Positions 8,782 through 17,904 of a DNA stretch of 64,000 nt are shown piece after piece. Origin of the DNA: a virus; the IMG/VR virus record IMGVR_UViG_3300046758_000611, positions 106,222 to 170,221 of that record; one strand, written 5' to 3'. The first letter of the stretch is position 1, and the number at the start of each line of letters is the position of its first letter. A model generated the notes under the pieces. The model saw nothing but the letters and a program-made list of their open reading frames with translations, did no database searches and was not told where the DNA came from. Both the position numbers and the translations under genes were made by a program.

Positions 8782-9687
8782 ATGAATAAAGTCTTGATAA
8801 CGGGTGGTGCTGGTTTTGTTGGAACTGCACTTATACGCAAACTTATACGAAAGTACAAGAATATTCAGATCATCAGCATTGACAATTATAGTAGTGGATT
8901 TGAAAGCAATCATATAAAAAGTAAAAAAGTAACGTATCTTAATAAGGATACTCAAACTTTGATTCCGAAAAAATTTGATGCAAACAATACCAAGATGGAT
9001 ATTGCAGATGCCTTCGAACCAGATGTTGTCTTTCACTTCGGTGAGTTCTCACGAATCGTAACGAGTTTTGATGCGTTTGATAATTGTTGGGACTATAATA
9101 TGCAAGGAACTAAAATGGTTCTTGATTATTGCGTAGCAAAAAAGGCAAAGTTAATTTATAGTGCAAGTTCAAGTAAATTTGGAAACGATGGCAAAGACGA
9201 AAATCTTTCTCCATATGCTTGGATGAAAGCAAAAATGGTTGAACTTATTAAAAACTATTCAGACTGGTTTGATTTAAAATACGAAATAACATACTTTTAC
9301 AATGCGTACGGTCCTGGACAAGTAAGAACAGGAGATTACGCAACCGTGATAGGAATATTCGAAGAGCAATATTCCAAAGGAGAACCACTTACAGTTGTAG
9401 AACCAGGTGAACAATCAAGAGACTTTACCCATGTTGATGATATCGTAAATGGAGTTGTGTTAGCAGCCGTCAAAGGTCAACAATGTGAATATCCACTTGG
9501 AACAGGAATTCCACACAAAATAATTGATGTTGCTAAACTGTTCAATCATAAACATATTATGATACCAGAAAGACGTGGTGAGAGATTCTACGGAAAAGCA
9601 ATTCCATCTCTAACCTACCAACATCTTGGTTGGAACGCAAAAATTAAACTAGAAGATTATATCAAAAAAATAGTTGACGCCAAATAA
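8782..9687 (+). CDS. NAD-dependent sugar epimerase/dehydratase (extended SDR)
   Basis: This 301-residue protein begins with the NAD-binding glycine motif TGGAGFVG (residues 7-14). It has an IYSASSS segment, the catalytic YAWMK (YxxxK), and YNAYGPGQ, which is typical of GalE/RmlB-like nucleotide-sugar epimerases. A substrate-binding RDFTHVDDIV follows. It probably epimerises or dehydrates a nucleotide sugar made by the neighbouring genes. An AT-rich TATTTAT-type element lies just upstream of the ATG. Confidence 0.87.
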   Translation: MNKVLITGGAGFVGTALIRKLIRKYKNIQIISIDNYSSGFESNHIKSKKVTYLNKDTQTLIPKKFDANNTKMDIADAFEPDVVFHFGEFSRIVTSFDAFDNCWDYNMQGTKMVLDYCVAKKAKLIYSASSSKFGNDGKDENLSPYAWMKAKMVELIKNYSDWFDLKYEITYFYNAYGPGQVRTGDYATVIGIFEEQYSKGEPLTVVEPGEQSRDFTHVDDIVNGVVLAAVKGQQCEYPLGTGIPHKIIDVAKLFNHKHIMIPERRGERFYGKAIPSLTYQHLGWNAKIKLEDYIKKIVDAK

Positions 9688-9708
9688 ATTTGTTTATATA
9701 ATATATAG

Positions 9709-10995
9709 ATGAATTTTAGAAATGTTGAACTTGAATATCCTAAGCCGTTTCACAACGGAAAGAAGTGGGTCTATGCGGATAGTCCAATTTACGACAACTT
9801 ATTAAATTGCTTTTGGGAAACACAACATCCAGAAGACTCATATAAAGATTCACCTAGATTACGTGATCCGTTTAGAAAAATAAACAATATGACGAATCAG
9901 AAACTTCTTGGTCATAAAGAAGATACATACGAAAAAGTTGATTGGGTGGAAGATGAAAATGGAATTATTCGTGCTTGTATTTTATATTTTGATATTCCAA
10001 AAATGCACTCTAAGAAAAAGAAAATAGTAAGTTTTACAGGTCGTGAAATTACTTTAAGTGCAAATGATGCGTATATTCAAGAAGTTGCTTGCTATCCTGG
10101 TTACGAAGAATGGTTAGGTAAACTAATTAAAAAGCACGAAGCAAAAGGAAACTTCTTTGAAGAAGGAGTTACAGTCATTGAATGTGATATGCAACTCAAA
10201 AGAATTCGTGAACTTCTTGCATCTATTGGTTATACACGAAAAGATAATCTTATCAGCAGTTTCGCAGATATGTATGGATTTTGGTTTAAAGGTGGTGAAT
10301 ACCCACACATAGATCCTGCACAAGAAATTGCCTTACAAAGATTAGCAATGCCGGGTGTTCCAAATCCTAAGAAAATCATGGAACAATTAAATAAAGTAAG
10401 TTCCGAGTTTTCTAATCATTATTCAAATTACAATAAAAGTGATTCGTGGTCAGGAGTAACAGTATCTGGTTATGGAGGCGAATGGGATTTTATTATCAAA
10501 CCAAGTGAAATGAACAACAAGTGGAAAAAGAATAATTCAGAGAAATTAAAATGGAAAGTAGAAGATACTCCACTTCGTGCAAAACTACCTGCCGTAGAAG
10601 AATATTTAAAACTTCTTCCTTATGAATTTGAAAGAATTAGAATTCTTAAACTTGCTGGTGGTGAGGGAGAGTTACAACGACACACAGACCGTCAAGACAA
10701 AGAAGCAGGTATTTCGGACAACCAATGGGCAAGAGTTCATTTTCCAATTCAAACAAATCCAAAAGTACAATTCACACTTTGGAACACAGACGGAACAAAA
10801 ACGGTTGACAAAATGAAAGAAGGAGAATTGTGGTATCTTGATATGAGGAAACCACATACTGCATTTAATGGTGGATCACAGGATCGTTATCATCTGGTTG
10901 TTGATTTAAAAGCAAATCAAAACTTTAGAGATTGGTTGGTTGAAAGTAGCAAGTTGTATCCACCCACCAAAGATGCTGACAATTATATTGAATGA
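9709..10995 (+). CDS. Two-domain protein with C-terminal aspartyl/asparaginyl beta-hydroxylase-like domain
   Basis: This is a 428-residue protein. The C-terminal domain (about 290-420) is a cupin-like Fe(II)/2-oxoglutarate oxygenase with LQRHTDRQD (HxD iron ligands) and KPHTAFNGGSQDRYHLVVDL (distal His, and Arg for 2-oxoglutarate), as in aspartyl/asparaginyl hydroxylases. The N-terminal ~220 residues resemble a GNAT-like alpha/beta domain (EVACYPGYEEWLGKLI, then a vIECDMQLKRI strand), but that is tentative. It could hydroxylate a peptide, amino acid or nucleobase. It starts an overlapping four-gene run. Confidence 0.72.
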   Translation: MNFRNVELEYPKPFHNGKKWVYADSPIYDNLLNCFWETQHPEDSYKDSPRLRDPFRKINNMTNQKLLGHKEDTYEKVDWVEDENGIIRACILYFDIPKMHSKKKKIVSFTGREITLSANDAYIQEVACYPGYEEWLGKLIKKHEAKGNFFEEGVTVIECDMQLKRIRELLASIGYTRKDNLISSFADMYGFWFKGGEYPHIDPAQEIALQRLAMPGVPNPKKIMEQLNKVSSEFSNHYSNYNKSDSWSGVTVSGYGGEWDFIIKPSEMNNKWKKNNSEKLKWKVEDTPLRAKLPAVEEYLKLLPYEFERIRILKLAGGEGELQRHTDRQDKEAGISDNQWARVHFPIQTNPKVQFTLWNTDGTKTVDKMKEGELWYLDMRKPHTAFNGGSQDRYHLVVDLKANQNFRDWLVESSKLYPPTKDADNYIE

Positions 10996-11462
10996 AAATT
11001 TCAGAAGAACGACTGCAAACTATGTATGAGTTAGCAGGTTTAAATAAACAAACTCTACATGATGCTCTTCGTATCATGGGAAAAAAGCATCTTAAAACAA
11101 AGTTGATGAAAGAAGGATGGACACACGACAATCCAACTAAAAACTATTGTTATGTAATTGCAGAATTTGTTTATTATTATTTATCACCAAGAGGGTCTAA
11201 ACCATATAAGTTACCTGGCATACCAGGAGACGATGGATTGCATCGTTTTATTATGTGGCCAGATTATTCTGTTGTGGATTTGGCAGTTGACCAATTTCCT
11301 AATTTTGAAGATGTAGATTATACAAAAGCAAAAATATGCTATTTTATGGTAAATACATTCGGAGTACCTGGACCATCAAAACGAACAAGAATTTTAGCAG
11401 AACTCATGGGATATGAGTTATCAGAAGAACGAGCAATTAAAGTAAATACAAAATCATGGTAA
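10992..11462 (+). CDS. Hypothetical protein with Cys/His/Asp pattern (YunG/papain-like?)
   Basis: This 156-residue protein has a helical N-terminus, then NYCYVIAEFVYYYL with a conserved-looking Cys at the start of a helix. GDDGLHRFIMWPDYSVVDLA follows, suggesting a Cys...His...Asp arrangement as in small papain-like or YunG-type proteins. This is motif reading only; no family is certain. It overlaps both neighbours by 1-4 bases, so it is likely co-translated with the hydroxylase-like protein and the PLP enzyme. Confidence 0.55.
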   Translation: MKISEERLQTMYELAGLNKQTLHDALRIMGKKHLKTKLMKEGWTHDNPTKNYCYVIAEFVYYYLSPRGSKPYKLPGIPGDDGLHRFIMWPDYSVVDLAVDQFPNFEDVDYTKAKICYFMVNTFGVPGPSKRTRILAELMGYELSEERAIKVNTKSW

Positions 11463-12283
11463 TGTTATCAAAATTTATAGAATCAGTATACGAAGACAAC
11501 ACAGGTAATATGTGGAGTGAAGATCAATTGTTAAATTTGGTTAAAGATTGGGAAGACCCAAATCCAAAACCTATTATTATGAACTACGAAGGAATTGATG
11601 TGGTTAGAGATGATCTTCTAAATCACGGTAGTAAAATTCGTTTCGTAGATAAACTTATTCGTGAAACTTCTGCAAAAGAAATTGTATTTGGGTGTTGCCC
11701 TGCAACAGGTTATGCACAAATATCTTTACCAGCAGTTGCACAGAAATACAACAAAAAAGTTGTATTGTTTATGGCAAAACGCAATCCAGAAAACTATCAT
11801 GAATATCAAAAAAGAGGAATGGACTTGGGTGCTATATACGAGTGGGTAAATATGGGAATGTTATCAGTTACAAAATCAAGAGCAAAAAAATATGTAGCAG
11901 AGGACCCAGAAAATAGAATGGAATTTCCAATCGGATTAGAACACCCAACGGTTGTAGCAAGTATTATTAAAGTTGCAAGAAATGCTTTATCCGAAAATCC
12001 ACCAAGTGAAATTTGGAGTGTTGGATCAAGTGGAACAATTAGTCGTGGTTTACAACTTGCTTTTCCTGAGATACCTGTTAATGTAGTATCTGTTGGACAC
12101 AAAATGAACGAAAGAGAAATAGGACGAGCAAAATATTACAGATCAGAATATCAGTTTGATAAGGCAATAAAGGAAAATGAAATGCCACCATTTCCATCTG
12201 CCCCAACATATGATGCCAAAGCATGGAAGTTTGTAAAAGAACACGCAAAAGAAGGTGCTTTGTTTTGGAATGTAGGTGCATAA
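11462..12283 (+). CDS. Fold-type II PLP-dependent enzyme (ACC deaminase/D-cysteine desulfhydrase-like)
   Basis: ATG 11462 overlaps the upstream TAA; ATG 11456 is an in-frame alternative. The ~273-residue protein resembles the tryptophan-synthase-beta superfamily. NHGSKIRFVDKLIRE corresponds to the GNKxRKLE segment whose Lys forms the PLP Schiff base. GCCPATGYAQIS aligns with the GAxQSNH substrate loop, and SVGSSGTISRGLQ with the phosphate-binding GTGGTIxG loop. This suggests deamination, desulfhydration or beta-replacement on an amino acid. It is shorter than the usual ~330 residues and the substrate loop is altered, so the substrate is unknown. Confidence 0.62.
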   Translation: MLSKFIESVYEDNTGNMWSEDQLLNLVKDWEDPNPKPIIMNYEGIDVVRDDLLNHGSKIRFVDKLIRETSAKEIVFGCCPATGYAQISLPAVAQKYNKKVVLFMAKRNPENYHEYQKRGMDLGAIYEWVNMGMLSVTKSRAKKYVAEDPENRMEFPIGLEHPTVVASIIKVARNALSENPPSEIWSVGSSGTISRGLQLAFPEIPVNVVSVGHKMNEREIGRAKYYRSEYQFDKAIKENEMPPFPSAPTYDAKAWKFVKEHAKEGALFWNVGA

Positions 12284-12284
12284 T

Positions 12285-13874
12285 ATGAAAAAATACTTTT
12301 ATGAAAAAAACAATCTTGCGGAATGTAGAGTCAATATAACATTCCACGAACTTCTTCAAAAGAATGGAAAAGAATTAGAAGAGTGGATTGATGAACTTAG
12401 AAACTATATTGTTGAAACTTGGGATAACGAAGGTCTTCCTCCGAGAACTGGTAAAAACGAAAAAGACATCATAGCAAATTTAAATAAGTTATCAGGATAT
12501 AATGTATATAAGTTTCAACACACAGACGAAATGGACGGAACAAATACCATCATTAAAAACTTTAATAAGTTCGCAACTGTGGTTGATCAGTTTTTTCCAA
12601 CGATGCTTAAAACTAAAATAGGTTCTAGTAAGCATACATCTTGGAGTGTATATGATTGCTTTGCTAATCCAGAGAAACGAGAAAGTTTCCACACTTGTAT
12701 GAGAAGAACGGTCCGACGAGATTCATTTTATGCTCACGGAAGAACAATCAAGAAAAATGATTATGATGTTCCGTGTCCAACTGAAAACGCAGAAGAGTGG
12801 GTTCGTAATTTTGTCAAAGAGAAACATCTACATCCATATAACGACTTTTGGATTATTGAGTTGTTTACAGAAAAAAAGTTTGATTCATATGAAGCAAGCA
12901 GTTTAATGTTAACGGCAAAGCAAATCAAGAAATTATACAAAGAAGGTTTGCTTAAATTAAACAACATTAGAAATTTAGAAAGAACTGCAAACTTCGGTGA
13001 CGATATAGAAAATATAAATGATGTAATTATCGAAGACGAAAAAGAAGTACAATTCAAATTCAGTATTCGTTACTACAACAAGAACTCAAGAATCTTTCCG
13101 TCAGCAATGGAAGCATTTAAACTTGGTCTTAGTCAACCAGCAGTAAACTTTCCTCCGTTGACTGCAAAGTATATTTATCAGACGTACACAGATCACATTC
13201 AAGATAAAAGCAATCTTCATATATATGATCCAAGTGCAGGTTGGGGTGGACGTATTCTAGGTGCTATGTCAGTACACGATAGACAAATTCATTATATAGG
13301 AACTGATCCAAACACAGACAATTATATAGATGAACTAAATCAAAGTCGTTATGAATATCTTGCCGACTTCTTTAATGACAAAACAAACGGAGGTAATCCG
13401 TTCTTTGGTCATCGTAACACTTACGATGTTTATCAGAATGGAAGTGAAGAAATTCACAAGAATCCGAGTTTTCAAAAATACAAAGGTAAACTTGATTTGG
13501 TTTTTACAAGTCCACCATATTTTAATCGTGAACAATATTCAGCAGATGAATCTCAGAGTTTCAAAAAGTTTCCAGAGTATGAAGATTGGAGAGACAACTT
13601 TCTTCGTCCTACTTTGAAGACGGCTGCCGAGTATTTGAAGAACGATAGATATCTACTTTGGAATATCGCAGACATCGCAGACGGAGACGGATTTATGCCA
13701 TTAGAAAAAGATAGTCGTGATATTCTTGCGGAATATGGACTTGAGTATGTTGAAACTCTTAAAATGCTTATGACAACAATGCGTGGTGTTAAAGCAGAAA
13801 CGGTTAAGAATTGTTGCAAGATAAACGGAGAGTTGCAAAAGTATGAACCTATCTTTGTGTTTTACAAGAAGTAA
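12285..13874 (+). CDS. DNA amino-methyltransferase, SPPY type, large N-terminal extension
   Basis: ATG 12285 is preferred over GTG 12276 (529 aa). Motif I is DPSAGWGGR near residue 315 (SAM binding). Motif IV is FTSPPYFNREQYS near residue 408. The SPPY form is typical of N4-cytosine methylation, though N6-adenine cannot be excluded. The first ~300 residues presumably hold target recognition. The gene at 22416-23636 shares SAGWG, TSPPYFN and a downstream DxxQS...DW pattern, so the two are paralogues. No cognate restriction enzyme is adjacent. It ends directly against the convergent gene. Confidence 0.82.
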   Translation: MKKYFYEKNNLAECRVNITFHELLQKNGKELEEWIDELRNYIVETWDNEGLPPRTGKNEKDIIANLNKLSGYNVYKFQHTDEMDGTNTIIKNFNKFATVVDQFFPTMLKTKIGSSKHTSWSVYDCFANPEKRESFHTCMRRTVRRDSFYAHGRTIKKNDYDVPCPTENAEEWVRNFVKEKHLHPYNDFWIIELFTEKKFDSYEASSLMLTAKQIKKLYKEGLLKLNNIRNLERTANFGDDIENINDVIIEDEKEVQFKFSIRYYNKNSRIFPSAMEAFKLGLSQPAVNFPPLTAKYIYQTYTDHIQDKSNLHIYDPSAGWGGRILGAMSVHDRQIHYIGTDPNTDNYIDELNQSRYEYLADFFNDKTNGGNPFFGHRNTYDVYQNGSEEIHKNPSFQKYKGKLDLVFTSPPYFNREQYSADESQSFKKFPEYEDWRDNFLRPTLKTAAEYLKNDRYLLWNIADIADGDGFMPLEKDSRDILAEYGLEYVETLKMLMTTMRGVKAETVKNCCKINGELQKYEPIFVFYKK

Positions 13875-15620
13875 TTAAATAGAACTTGAAAAATCTACTC
13901 GGTCTACATCAACTCCGAAAAATTTCATAAGTAGTCTAATTGCTTTTTTACCTTGTGCTACTATAAAGTCAAATGCAGCGGATATAGCATCTGACACCCA
14001 TTTCCATGCTTTTTTCAAAACTTCCATAGTTGAATCTTTAAGTTTCTTGAATCCACCTTTTACGTTATCGACACCCTTTTTTAATAAATCAGTTGCATCA
14101 CTAAAAAAACCTTCACACATCAATAACCTAAGAGAGTTAAACAATTCCATTTCATTTAGATTTTGGAAATTTTCATTTAATACTTTATTTCCACCATCCA
14201 CTTTATTAAATGCTTCTTTCATGATTGTAGAAAACGTTGGTATATATTTTACTCCATCCTTTTCCTCGGCAAGTCGGTTCACGGCAGACTCAGCTGCTTT
14301 CTTTGCAGTATCAGCTGCTTTCATAATATTACCACGCAGAGCAATATATGGAGTTGATCCAGAACCTGTTTTAAACGAAGCATAAAAGTGACACTTTGAT
14401 GTCAAATCACTTAATCCTGCTTCGATATCAAAATACTTAGTAACTTTACCAGAGGGAGGATCAAATTCTACAATCGTATCAGCACGTGAATCAGATGCAG
14501 TACCGAACTTAACATCACCCGAAGCAGCCTCAAACACAAATGCTTCTTTTAATTTAGGATTACTACTAAACTCTTGATTCAGATTCAACGTAATTACATT
14601 TCCTGCCTGTGTTGCATCTTCAACATCTTTTATTTGGTTTTGCATATCTTCAAGTTCTTTTAAAGCTTGTGGTGATCCATCGTCTTTTAGTTTTTTTACT
14701 TTATCTTTGAATGCATCAATCGTTCCTTTATATCCTGATTTGCTTGTATCAAGCACCCCCGTTTTCAAAGTATTAAAAACTTTTTTTAGTTCTGAACTTT
14801 CGTTTTCCCCAAATTTTTGGAAAGCAACCTCAAGTGTAGCAAATGCTTCAATTCTTTTGGCACTCATAATTTGAGAACCACCTTTCTTTTTCAATGAAAT
14901 TCGTTGACCACGATCACCCTTAACATCAGTTTTGGGAGTTTTACTTGGTTTATCTTTTTTACCTGCATCTGTGAATATTTTTGACCACTCGGAACTAACA
15001 GGAGCACCCCCCTTTCCACCTCCAATTTGTTGTAAAGCTCCTATTCCCTCTTTAAGAAATGCGTCTGCGAGGTTATTTGCCTGATCTCTAAGACCAGCCG
15101 AACCCCAAAATCCTTTATCGTTAATGCGTTTCCATTCATCTGCATATTCACCACTTGATAAATCTGCATTTTTGTTTTTCTTAAACGCAAGAGCAACTGC
15201 AATCATTGCTTCCCAATCTTCACCAGAAGGTTTCTTTGCACCCTTTACGGTTGACAGATCATTGAATGCTTTTCCTATGTATGCAGGAACTACACCGAAC
15301 AGTTGATTTATCTTTCCTTTTTTATTACCCCAATCAACCAGATCATCTTTGTTGTTTGCTTTTAAAAGTTCTGCTTTCATTTGTTTCCACAACTTTTTAT
15401 CTTTAATCTTTAACTTTTTGTTTTTGTTATCTCTAAGATCATTTGAATCTACTTTTGAAATAAACATTTTCTTGTTATCTCTATGAGAATCAATAGTAAA
15501 CAGAGTTGCCAATCCACCAAGACCACCATTTTTATCAGATGCTTCGTTTAGTAACTCGGCAAAATCTGTCGGAATCTCAACCAAAGATGAATTCTTTATA
15601 TAATGCTCTATAATGTCCAC
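13875..15620 (-). CDS. Large hypothetical phage protein, possible virion-associated PD-(D/E)XK-like domain
   Basis: This 581-residue protein starts at GTG 15618-15620 on the minus strand. Residues ~1-200 are Lys-rich and helical. Around 365-430 a segment reads FVFEAASGDVKFG, then ADTIVEFDPP, then a strand and FYASFKTGSGSTP. This E...D...K spacing in alternating strands is reminiscent of PD-(D/E)XK nucleases. The C-terminal ~80 residues are amphipathic helices rich in Lys, Trp and Ala that could contact membrane. I do not recognise the family. A packaged or injected phage protein is a guess. Confidence 0.6.
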   Translation of the reverse strand: MDIIEHYIKNSSLVEIPTDFAELLNEASDKNGGLGGLATLFTIDSHRDNKKMFISKVDSNDLRDNKNKKLKIKDKKLWKQMKAELLKANNKDDLVDWGNKKGKINQLFGVVPAYIGKAFNDLSTVKGAKKPSGEDWEAMIAVALAFKKNKNADLSSGEYADEWKRINDKGFWGSAGLRDQANNLADAFLKEGIGALQQIGGGKGGAPVSSEWSKIFTDAGKKDKPSKTPKTDVKGDRGQRISLKKKGGSQIMSAKRIEAFATLEVAFQKFGENESSELKKVFNTLKTGVLDTSKSGYKGTIDAFKDKVKKLKDDGSPQALKELEDMQNQIKDVEDATQAGNVITLNLNQEFSSNPKLKEAFVFEAASGDVKFGTASDSRADTIVEFDPPSGKVTKYFDIEAGLSDLTSKCHFYASFKTGSGSTPYIALRGNIMKAADTAKKAAESAVNRLAEEKDGVKYIPTFSTIMKEAFNKVDGGNKVLNENFQNLNEMELFNSLRLLMCEGFFSDATDLLKKGVDNVKGGFKKLKDSTMEVLKKAWKWVSDAISAAFDFIVAQGKKAIRLLMKFFGVDVDRVDFSSSI

Positions 15621-15646
15621 GACAATAAATATATATCAAAGTAGAT

Positions 15647-17203
15647 TTATTGTATTCTTTCGGGATAATCTGTAAATACACCATTTACACCCAACTCACG
15701 CAAATATCTAATAGCACGAAGTTCATTCACGGTATATACATATATTTTCATGTTATTTTCATTACAATACTCAACGATGGGTGGTGTAATATCTTCTATA
15801 TACAAATTTACAGAATATATATTTTTTTCAAAGTAGTCTTTCTTAAAATTCTTTATGTCTCTCAGTATGACATTATCTTCGTGAAATAATTGGGACACAT
15901 TAATATCGGAATCACTTCGTCTTATCAAATTGACGGTTGCACAACTAAACGAACTTAATACAATATCAACATTCCTCCATTGTTTCTTTTTTTGATAATC
16001 TCTAACAATAGCAACAATATTAGTTGCAATGCTACTATCCTTAACTTCAATATTAACACCACACCTTCCATCTATGCAATCCAATGCTTGTTGCAAAGTG
16101 GGAATTCTTTCACAATTAGCATAAATTAATTTATCAAATTCATGTGATTCCAAATCACTCATTTTTTTATCTACACCAAACATTCTATTTGCATTGTAAT
16201 CGTGAAATACACACATTTTCCTATCAATATATTGAACATCAAATTCAATCATATCACAATTATATTCAATTGCTTTTTCAAACGCAGAAAGTGTATTTTC
16301 AGTGCAAGTGCCACTTGCCCCACGATGAGCAATATTAACAAACTTATACTCTTCTATTTCCGAAAAAAATTGTTTTATTTTACAAAACACACTACATTCT
16401 AACCCCTTGTCATAAATTGTAAGATGTGTATTTAATTTTGTTGTATATAATTTTTTGTATGTTGATGCAATCTTTTTGAAAGCACGAACACCACTACTAT
16501 AAAAGACAGTAGGATCATTATATTCTTGTATTTGAAACACAGGACACAGAATTCTATCTAATATAGTTTTAGAAACATTAGACATTTTACGAAGTTCATT
16601 TGTTGCGGACAAATTAATTAGTGGTTGATTTAGTTCAGGCATCTCACTATGATTCGTAATACACTCAAGCATTATTTTTTGTAGATTAAATTTCTTACAA
16701 ATTTTATTGTAAATCATGACACCTGGTAAAAGTTTATTGAATACATTTTTAACCCCAAACGGGCAATTAATTAAAACCATACCCGCAAATCTTACATCTT
16801 TTAAAGTAGACACATAAGCACCCACACAACCACCAAGTGAAAATCCTATAAAGTAAACTTTATCACACTCATTAGAAACTTTTTCATATTTACTTTTTAC
16901 GTCATCTACCCAATCATTCCAAGTCACTTTTGTAATATTATCAGAATCGTATCCGTGACCACGCAATTCAACAAGATGAGTATCCCATCCGAAATTTTCA
17001 AAAACAAAATCACTAAGAGGGACCATTTGTTCGTGCTTTGATAAAAAACCATGACACAAAATAACCCCAACTTTTTGAGTTGAGGTTTTTTTGACCTTCT
17101 TTGATGAAATGCTTTTTTGCATTTCATTTTCCATGCACATATTGTTGTGTTTGCAACTTATTGGATATTTACATTCTTTTTTTGTGCATTTTTGTGATTC
17201 CAT
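15647..17203 (-). CDS. Fusion of alpha/beta hydrolase and glycerophosphodiester phosphodiesterase
   Basis: This 518-residue two-domain enzyme has an N-terminal Cys cluster (four Cys within residues 6-23) that may bind metal. The alpha/beta-hydrolase domain (~45-285) has an ILCHGF oxyanion-hole strand and the nucleophile elbow GFSLGG. The GDPD domain (~290-518) shows NIAHRGASG, ENTLSAFEKA, MIEFDVQ, FHDYN, NIEVKD and a terminal FTDYPE, the full set of GDPD TIM-barrel motifs. Together they could deacylate a phospholipid and split the glycerophosphodiester, releasing glycerol-3-phosphate. No signal peptide is visible. Confidence 0.83.
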   Translation of the reverse strand: MESQKCTKKECKYPISCKHNNMCMENEMQKSISSKKVKKTSTQKVGVILCHGFLSKHEQMVPLSDFVFENFGWDTHLVELRGHGYDSDNITKVTWNDWVDDVKSKYEKVSNECDKVYFIGFSLGGCVGAYVSTLKDVRFAGMVLINCPFGVKNVFNKLLPGVMIYNKICKKFNLQKIMLECITNHSEMPELNQPLINLSATNELRKMSNVSKTILDRILCPVFQIQEYNDPTVFYSSGVRAFKKIASTYKKLYTTKLNTHLTIYDKGLECSVFCKIKQFFSEIEEYKFVNIAHRGASGTCTENTLSAFEKAIEYNCDMIEFDVQYIDRKMCVFHDYNANRMFGVDKKMSDLESHEFDKLIYANCERIPTLQQALDCIDGRCGVNIEVKDSSIATNIVAIVRDYQKKKQWRNVDIVLSSFSCATVNLIRRSDSDINVSQLFHEDNVILRDIKNFKKDYFEKNIYSVNLYIEDITPPIVEYCNENNMKIYVYTVNELRAIRYLRELGVNGVFTDYPERIQ

Positions 17204-17236
17204 CCTAATACAATATATATTGGACAGAATTCAAAA

Positions 17237-17563
17237 TCAATCCCAATTTCCTTGTGCAGGATACATATCGTAGTTGGAATTTAGATAACTATTTTTTTGA
17301 TCAAGATATTCTTCATACATTTCCTTTTGACGATACTCAGTAAGTTTATCATTCATACGTTTACCCATCCACAATGCCTCTAATGCCAATTCACGAATTG
17401 CTCCGAGATTATATGCTTCGTCTTGGGCATTTTCAAATATCAAACGAACTACATTACATACGGTTCTTTTCTCGTCCATATTAGACGGAACAATGTCTTT
17501 TAATGCTTGTTCTCTATCTTCCTTTGAAAAGGGTTTTCCTTTAAATTCTTTTTTATCTGCCAT
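17237..17563 (-). CDS. Hypothetical protein (108 aa)
   Basis: The best start is ATG 17563 (MADKKEFKGKPF), just downstream of a TATAATATTTAT element; the longer frame to 17626 would overlap the SET gene. The product is charged and helical, with an acidic Tyr/Asn-rich C-terminus. No domain recognised. Confidence 0.6.
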   Translation of the reverse strand: MADKKEFKGKPFSKEDREQALKDIVPSNMDEKRTVCNVVRLIFENAQDEAYNLGAIRELALEALWMGKRMNDKLTEYRQKEMYEEYLDQKNSYLNSNYDMYPAQGNWD

Positions 17564-17574
17564 GTCTATAAATA

Positions 17575-17904
17575 TTATAAAAACTGACTTTTCTTCCAAC
17601 TTTCTGAGCTTTCTATGTTGATACAAATATCTGCGTTTTCGTAAAAGTTAATTGTAAGTTCATCTCCACATTTAACATCATTGATAGTAAACATATGCAA
17701 ATCTTTGCCGACAATTTTATTTATACAATTATTAGTATTGCTATGATTCTGAAAATTACCAACATCGGTTGCTTCACCAACAACAACTTTGTGGTTAATC
17801 AATCCAATTCCTATATGACTTAAACCAATATCAGTATTTGCTTTTATATTCTCGGTAGCAATTAAACCGTGTCCGTGAATATAAGATTCACTCAGTTTAA
17901 ACAT
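17575..17904 (-). CDS. Minimal SET-domain protein lysine methyltransferase-like
   Basis: This 109-residue protein matches the core of SET domains. HGHGLIATENIKANTDI (residues 10-26) corresponds to the GxGlfAtrdIkkGe opening. FQNHSNTNNCI (51-61) matches the NHSCxPN SAM-binding pseudoknot, and GDELTINFY (80-88) matches GEELtidYg. SET proteins transfer methyl from SAM to protein lysines. There is no post-SET cysteine cluster. The substrate is unknown; a lysine-rich Hc1-like protein is encoded 3 kb away. Its start overlaps the stop of the gene at 17904-18827. Confidence 0.78.
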   Translation of the reverse strand: MFKLSESYIHGHGLIATENIKANTDIGLSHIGIGLINHKVVVGEATDVGNFQNHSNTNNCINKIVGKDLHMFTINDVKCGDELTINFYENADICINIESSESWKKSQFL

